From assembly GCA_947683425.1 (NCBI GenBank), contig CANTUQ010000003.1, positions 5,615,501 to 5,679,500 on the forward strand: DNA of 64,000 nucleotides, in the 5' to 3' direction. This document shows positions 58,009 through 64,000 of the stretch, in pieces. Both the position numbers and the translations under genes were made by a program. The notes beneath the pieces were generated by a model that worked only from the letters and a program-made list of their open reading frames with translations, had not been told where the DNA came from and made no database searches. The DNA is from Excoecaria cochinchinensis. Lineage: Eukaryota > Streptophyta > Magnoliopsida > Malpighiales > Euphorbiaceae. Each line of letters starts with the position of its first letter. The first letter of the stretch is position 1.

Positions 58009-58117
58009 CTAAGCAAAAACAAGCACCCAAACACCAAAAACACAAACCCTAACTTAGATCCAACCCAAGAAGAAGAAGAAAATGCATGAATAACACAAGG
58101 AAAAAGCAAGAACTTAC
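58009..58117 (-). other. Putative leader intron, E8 3' LTR
   Basis: Minus-strand donor CTTG|GTAAGTTC (58117) and acceptor TTTTGCTTAG|TTGAG (58009), 109 bp. The exon 58008-57947 reads EPPRKPKGKEKAGTSGSKQ and then TAG. No ATG is in frame after the last upstream stop. Confidence 0.55.
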
Positions 58118-58678
58118 CAAGGAAGATGTAAGGGAGTAATTAATTCCACCACTTGACCTTGAATCTAAGTAAAGCACTTAGGAGAGTGCAAAGGAGGAAG
58201 AAGAAGAAGAAGAAGGAGGAGAGAAAACGGGAAATGGGTTTCAAAAATCTTATTTTTCCCTTTTTCATTTTCTCTTTCCCCTCTTTCTTTCCCCTTTACA
58301 CATGTCAACCATCTAGTGGAGGACATTACTTACTCACACCCTAACTAAATCTATCACATGCACACAATGAAACACCCTAATAATGTACCCTGCACATGTA
58401 TGAGCAACACACACAATGCTCCCTCAAGGTTACACCCTACAAATGTATGAATGCATACACACCACAATAACACACTAGTGCATATCCTACTATGGTGCAC
58501 TCATACACACACAAATCTGTCCTAACTAATTCACACCATGGTGTAACACATGCACACATGCACAAGAAAAACCCCAAATCATACAATATTATAGAAATGC
58601 CCTTATTATGCTAGACTCATGCAAATGCACACACATACATATATGGATCATTCAACTAGGGGAAAACGGGGTGTGACA

Positions 58679-58691
58679 ACTCTCCACTACT
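58679..58691 (-). other. E8 polypurine tract
   Basis: Sense AGTAGTGGAGAGT, one change from the E1/E3 tract. Confidence 0.8.
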
Positions 58692-59989
58692 AACAAGAAT
58701 TTCATCCTCGAAATTCTCACCTGAACTGAACAACTGCGGGTACTGAGTTCTCATCGACTCCTCCGGTTCCCATGTTGCTTCCTCGACCCCATGGTGATTC
58801 TACAAAACCTTGACCAAAGGAATCTGCTTGTTCCTCAACTGTCTTACTTCCCGAGCTAAGATAGCTCTAGGCTCCTCATCGTAGGAAAAATCAAACTGCA
58901 CTTGAACCTCTTGAACCGACAACACATGAGAAGGATCCGATCTACACCGACGGAGCATCAAAACGTGAAACACATCATGAAGCTTCGATAATTCCATCGG
59001 CAAAGCCAATCTATAAGCTACTGGACCAACTCTTGCCAACACCTCATATGGACCAATAAAGCGAGGACTAAGCTTTCCTTTCTTCCCAAACCGAAGCACT
59101 TTTCTCCAAGGAGAAACTTTAAGAAAGACTTTGTCCCCAACTTCAAACTGCACATCTTTTCTCTTCAGGTTGGCATAAGACTTTTGTCGATTCTTAGCTG
59201 CTTTCAAGTTCTGCTGCACAACTCTGATCTTCTCCTCTGTATCTCTAACCAGATTTGGCCCAATCACTAACCTCTCAGATAGCTCTGTCCAACAAACTGG
59301 AGTCCTACACTGTCGTCCATACAAAGCCTCATACGGCGACATACCAATGTTTGACTGAAAACTATTGTTGTAGGGAAACTCCATCAGCAATACATACTTG
59401 TCCCAACTACCCGGAAAGTCCAAAACACACGCCCTTAACATATCCTCTAAGATCTGAATCACTCGCTCGGACTGACCATCTGTCTGAGGATGAAATGCCG
59501 TACTGAAATTCAGCTTGGTACCTAAAGCTCGTTGCAGCTCTTTCCAGAGCTTAGATGTGAACCTTGGATCCCGGTCTGAAACTATAGACAAAGGCACTCC
59601 ATGCAACCGAACTATCTCATCCACATAGATACTGGCCAATCTATCTATCTGGTAATCCATCCTAACCGGCAAGAAGTGAGCGGACTTTGTGAGTCGATCC
59701 ACAATAACCCAAACAGAATCATGCTTTTTTTGAGTCAAAGGCAACCCGGAAACAAAATCCATGGTAATATCATCCCACTTCCACTCGGGAACGGACAAAG
59801 GCGTGAGCAAACCCGAAGGAACTTAGTGCTCAGCCTTTACCTGCTGACAAGTCAAGCACTTGGATACAAAGCCCACTATGTCCTTCTTCATACTAGACCA
59901 CCAAAAGAACTACTTCATATCTCGATATATCTTGTTACTCCCGGGATGCATGGTGAAAACTGTACTATGTGCCTCATCCAAAAGCTGTC
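58692..59989 (-). pseudogene. E8 integrase with chromodomain
   Basis: A 336-codon open stretch (59810-58800) covers the core: WVIVDRLTKSAHFLPVRMDY, SDRDPRFTSKLWKELQ and YNNSFQSNIGMSPYEALYG hold the DDE residues. SPRFIGPYEVL is intact, and the chromodomain NHHGVEEATWEPEESMRTQY follows a TGG-to-TAG stop at about 58800. Upstream, the zinc finger (HSTVFTMHPGSNKIYRDMK ... CLTCQQVK) has stops near 59912 and 59824. A small deletion after LCV at about 60000 shifts the frame from RT. Confidence 0.9.
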
Positions 59990-61855
59990 TTAATAACTCT
60001 TCATTACACACAAACGGTTTCTAAATAGAAGAGCCCCATCCTGAACCGAAAACTCTGACTGCTTGCGTAAACTGACTTCTTGCACAATCAACTGAAGCTT
60101 CTCATCAACCTTCTGAGCATCAACTATCCGCTGTCTCAAGGTAGGCTTGACCCTCAACCGAGCTATCAAAGCCCCATCTGAACAAAACCTCCATCTGAAC
60201 CGTCTCAAAAACAAGGCAGAAATTGACTTCCAACTCAAAGCATCTGCGACTACATTGGCCTTACCCGGATGGTAATCCATAATGCAGTCGTAATCCTTAA
60301 ACAATTCGAGCCAACGACGCTGCCTCATGTTCAGTTCCTTCTGAGTCAGGAAATACTTCAAACTCTTGTGGTCCATAAAGATCCTGCACTTCTCCCCATA
60401 GAGGTAATGACGCCAAATCTTCAAAGCAAAGACAACTGCTGCTAACCCAAGATCATGCGTTGGATAGTTTCTCTCATGTGGCTTCAACTGTCGAGAAGCA
60501 TAAGCCACAACCCTACCTTCCTGCATCAAAACACTTCCCAAACCAACACCTAAAGCGTCACTATACATAAGAAACTCCTTACCCAAGATGGGTTGAGTCA
60601 GTATAGGAGCTTCAACTAACAACTGCTTCAACCTCTCAAAACAAGCTTGACACTTATCTGACCACTCGAACTTAACTCCTTTCCTCAACAACCTAGTCAT
60701 CGGAGTGGCAATCACTGAGAAACCTTTAACAAACCGACGGTAGTAACCAGCCAGACCGAGGAAACTCCTCACTTCCAGAACATTCCTAGGCGATTTCCAC
60801 TCAACTATCGCCTCAATCTTAGCTGGATCTACTTGAATACCCTTAGCTAAAACTATGTGGCCTAAAAACAACACTTCCCGAAGCCAAAAATCACACTTAC
60901 TCAACTTCGCAAACATTCGATGTTCCCTCAACACTTGCAAAACCAGCCGAAGATGCTTCTCATGCTCGCTCTCATCCTTAGAATACACTAGGATATCATC
61001 TATAAACACCACCACAAACCGGTCTAAGTATGGCCTAAACACTCTATTCATCAAATCCATGAATGCCGCTGGAGCATTAGTCAAACTAAACGGCATCACA
61101 AGGAACTCATAATGGCCATGCCGAGTCCGAAATGCAGTCTTAACCACATCCTCATCCTTAACACGAAGCTGATAATACCCAAACCGAAGATCTATCTTGG
61201 AAAAGACTCCTGCACCTCGAAGCTGATCAAACAAATCTTCAACTCTAGGCAACGGATACTTGTTCTTCACTGTGACCTTATTGATCTGCCTGTAGTCGAT
61301 ACACATCCTCAAGGATCCATCCTTCTTCTTAACAAACAGAACCGGACCTCCCCATGGAGATATGCTGGGTCGAATAAACCCCTTATCCAATAGCTCTTAT
61401 AGTTGAGTTTTAAGTTCTCTCAACTCTACAGGAGCCATCCGATAAGGTGCTTTCGATACCGGTGCGGTACCCGGCATAATCTCTATGGCTAGCTCAACTT
61501 CCCTCTCTAGAGGCAAACCCGGCAAATCACTTGGAAAAACATCACTAAACTCTCGAACAACAGGGATGTCCTCAATCCTAACTTGATCCCTCTTGGAATC
61601 CAAAACCACAGCCAGAAAAGCCTCATAACCTTTCCTCAAAAACCTCTTGGCTTGAATCGCATAAATCACATTGTTCACAGAACTCGCACTCAAACCTCTT
61701 ACAAACACTGGAGCTCGGTTCCTATCCCGAAGCACGAAGGTCTTCCTATGACAATCAACCACAGCCCGATGCTTGCCCAACTAATCCATACCCAAAATCA
61801 AATCATACTCTCTGAAGGGCAACTCTATCAAATCCGCAGGGAACTCAACTCCCTC
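59990..61855 (-). pseudogene. E8 RT-RNase H with protease C-part
   Basis: 61780-61397 holds the protease tail and linker (GKHRAVVDCHRKTFVLRD, VREFSDVFPSDLPGLP); it is preceded by a W-to-stop change and followed by a CAA-to-TAA stop near 61395. The 466-codon frame 61390-59990 has FIRPSISPWGGPVLFVKKKD, MCIDYRQINKVTVKNKYPLP, MPFSLTNAPAAFMDLMNRVF, catalytic FIDDILVYSKDE, RNase H MYSDALGVGLGSVL, DLGLAAVVFALKIW (usually DLELAA, so the catalytic E is lost), FMDHKSLKYFLTQKELNMRQ and DYHPGKANVVADAL. The protease active site is missing. Confidence 0.9.
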
Positions 61856-62457
61856 AAATCATCTGTTATAACCCCATGCGGAGCATACCGAGATAACCGA
61901 TTAAACTCCTTCTCATAATCCAAAATTGACAAGGCCCTCTGCTTTAAAATTATAAACTGTGCCCATCTTGAGTCCCTATAAGCCTGAGTCACATACTTCT
62001 TAGTGAACTCCTCACTGAAGAAATCCCAAGTAACTGGATCAGGCATCTGAGGTCTCCTACATACCAACTCCCACCATTCGTAAGCCAACCCTTGAAGCAA
62101 TGCCACAACACACTCAGCTTGCTGATCGGGAGGACACCTAACTTCCTTTAAAGCTCTCCTTACCTTATCAAGCCACTTTTCAGCTAACTCTGACTCATCA
62201 AGCCCAGTCCCATAAAAATCCTCAACACCAGCTCTTCTTAAACTCTCTATCGGAGCTTTAGGAGCAGTCACCCTTTCCAAAACCCGAGCCATGTCCTGAT
62301 GCAATCTGAACATAGCCTCAAAAGGCATGGCAGCGGTCTCGGGCTGGACACTAGCACATTGAGTCGACACTGAAACAGAAACAGACGGATCTACAACTGG
62401 AGGATTCACACTTTCAGCGGATTCCTCAAGCGCACCATGAGCAGAATCAGAATCCAT
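61856..62457 (-). pseudogene. E8 gag, 3' half deleted
   Basis: ATG 62457-62455 (MDSDSAHGALEESAESVNPP), then ERVTAPKAPIESLRRAGVED, CPPDQQAECVVALLQGLAYE, YVTQAYRDSRWAQF and DYEKEFNRLSRYAPHGV. At DDLR the frame jumps to protease-tail sequence (gagttccctgcgg). The CCHC knuckle, linker and protease DPGST, about 830 bp in E3, are absent. The first 200 codons are open, without a stop. Confidence 0.92.
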
Positions 62458-62560
62458 CTAACAAACAAGACGACAGCCGCATCAGCCAACACAGCCCTAG
62501 ACATAGATATATCCACACATAGCATCACACAGACAATCACCCAGAAATGCCTAAACCTAG

Positions 62561-62572
62561 GCTCTGATACCA
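62561..62572 (-). other. E8 primer binding site
   Basis: Sense TGGTATCAGAGC, perfect, 5 bases from the LTR. Confidence 0.92.
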
Positions 62573-62577
62573 CGACT

Positions 62578-64000
62578 TGTGACACCCCTTACCCGTACAC
62601 AGGCGATCCCATCCCAAGAGGAGTAAGATGCCGTAAGAGTCAGGGTGCTACCAAACAAAACAGAGAACAATGCATAGATAAACATACACAAAAGCGGGGT
62701 AATTAAAAACTTTTGCGAAGTATAAGAAAGCGAAAGATGATCATGCATTAATATAACGGAGGCATTACATTACTGTTCTGATTAACTAAGAAATACAACA
62801 ATTAATTACAAATCCCAAATTACATAAACAAAAGCGGAAGCTATTACAAAACCAATATAAGAGAGTTCTATACAAAAAGAATCTCAAAATACAAAACTCA
62901 GTCCTATTCTAAACCCTGCTGTTTTGACTTGGACTGTGGCGACTCTCCCAAAGCAACTCCTTCCGCACCTGCACGGGTAAACGCACTGTGCTAAGCGATA
63001 AACACTTAGTGGGGAACCACACATATATCAAAGGACAACCATTCACAACGGTCGTCAAGGCAAAACACAAGCATACATCATAATATACAATACACATAGC
63101 ATACCAATTGCATAAGCATGCATATATACTAAAGCCATACATTCAAAAGCTCATAACAATATTCATATTCCCATAACAGATTATACTTTTCATTTATGAG
63201 TTCACACATGTATCACATACATTTCCTCATAACACAATTCATACCAGGCACCTGCTGACTCGAGGGAGTGGATAATGAGTGTACGGACAATACTTTATGG
63301 GTACGAGCCGATACGGACAGTACCTCACGGGTACGAATTGATAAATCAAGATACTTTTAACTTTCACAAAACATTTTCAAAAGGGATCTTAAACAAGATC
63401 CGAACACATAGGGGTTCGCGAGGAACCAAGCGGGGACCTGATCGGGGTCCAAACGAAACTGAGGGCTGCAGCTATAAGACTCTATTAGGCATGCCTAACT
63501 ATCCACTTTCTAGACTGCAGCAGGTCATGCATAAACCATTCAATCCATTTCATAACATTCCAAAATCAGCATCATACATGCATATAGTCTTATCATGGAT
63601 CTGCATTCATATAATTCATAAGATATCAAGCATAAATCTCATAGACATTAAAGGAAACTAGAGTTCAAAAATCGCACACAACAAAAAAAAAACTCATTGA
63701 GCATACAGGGAGCTGTCGCGCTCGCGATAGAGACCGAAGTCTCTTCACTGTATGTACGCGCCGGATTTCGCGACCGTAAGGAGGACGGCGGGGCCAGGCT
63801 CTGTCGCGCTCGCGATGGATGCCGCGATCGCGACAGAGAACAATATTGCTGTCGCGGGCTCGCGATAGCACTTGGCCAGCATCGCGCTCTGTCGCGATCG
63901 CGACAGATAGTGCTCAACACCTCGGCTATCGCAGGCTCGCGACGGAATCGTGTGCTCGCGATAACGAAGCTCCAAAACACCGATCTCTGTCGCGCTCGCG
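62578..64000 (-). mobile_element. E8 5' LTR, partial
   Basis: Starts TGTGACACCCC and parallels 56051-57500: stem 62991-63009 (one arm decayed), ladder to palindrome 63485-63498, and hairpin cluster from 63712 to the window end. Confidence 0.92.
63712..64000. repeat. tcgcga inverted-repeat cluster, E8 5' LTR
   Basis: Includes ctgtcgcgatcgcgacag (63889-63906), the same 18 bases as 52744-52761. Continues past the window. Confidence 0.9.

Larger units (their letters stand above)
56051..58678 (-). mobile_element. E8 3' LTR
   Basis: TGTGACACCCC to cggggtgtgaca, 2628 bp. Sense order: CT-rich leader, intron 58117-58009, KGKEK exon, hairpin cluster 57540-57186, ladder 56972-56755, stem 56483-56465. 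Confidence 0.92.
56051..64000 (-). mobile_element. E8: Tekay-like gypsy element, 5' LTR runs off the window
   Basis: 3' LTR 56051-58678, interior 58679-62577, 5' LTR from 62578 to beyond the window. The two LTRs are very similar: about a dozen differences in the first ~440 bp by eye. Left flank tattt (56046-56050) is the candidate TSD. The interior lacks about 830 bp relative to E3. Confidence 0.92.

Overview
This window reads as repetitive, heterochromatin-like DNA from a flowering plant, most likely a eudicot. The base composition is AT-rich, there is no recognisable host gene, rRNA or tRNA, and nearly every coding trace belongs to plant LTR retrotransposons. Most are Ty3/gypsy chromoviruses that resemble the Tekay/Del clade: gag with one CCHC knuckle, a DPGST protease, RT with FIDD, RNase H, an HHCC/DDE integrase with a C-terminal chromodomain, a PBS matching initiator-Met tRNA, and very long LTRs (2.4-4.2 kb) bounded by TGTNACACCC and GGGNTNTNACA on the + strand. 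Ty1/copia remnants are also present. All copies look defective. I number the elements E1-E8 in left-to-right order.

Layout. 1-579: 5' part of a copia-like LTR with an internal 198-bp duplication. 580-18264: a compound gypsy array on the minus strand, LTR / E1 interior / LTR / E3 interior / LTR. Its middle LTR is a chimera and also carries a solo LTR (E2, 8256-10665, TSD cacac). 18265-26613: a copia pol 3' half on the + strand, split inside RNase H by E5 (18995-26043), which is two gypsy LTRs fused through a PBS scar with the whole interior lost. 26614-29367: old non-coding LTR-like sequence. 29368-54709: E6, a + strand element with gag but no pol. E7 (33279-49340, minus, TSD tcgac) lies inside E6, and a solo LTR (42065-46293, TSD cagaa) lies inside the right LTR of E7. 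The 3' LTR of E6 also holds a copia-like solo LTR (51059-54002, TSD tatat), which itself holds a further insertion. 54710-56050: fragment of another + strand LTR with a TATA box. 56051-64000: E8, a minus-strand gypsy element whose 5' LTR runs off the window.

Function. In a working copy Gag would form the particle, PR would mature Gag-Pol, RT and RNase H would copy the RNA from the tRNA-Met primer and the PPT, and the chromodomain integrase would insert the DNA into marked heterochromatin. Here stop codons (mostly C-to-T type), frameshifts and deletions have broken every polyprotein. E6, E8, E5 and the solo LTRs could only have moved, if at all, with proteins supplied by other copies.

The most unusual signal is in the LTRs. 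Across families whose primary sequence has drifted far apart, they keep one order of parts: a CT-rich leader, a GTAAG donor and AG acceptor about 94-122 bp apart, a short exon coding a KGKEK-like peptide and then a stop, a GC-rich cluster of short inverted repeats whose sequence differs by family, a ladder of 4-6 further hairpins, and a hairpin of the CCACTAAGCG...CGCTTAG type that seems to covary. An identical 18-bp TCGCGA palindrome recurs in elements of different families.
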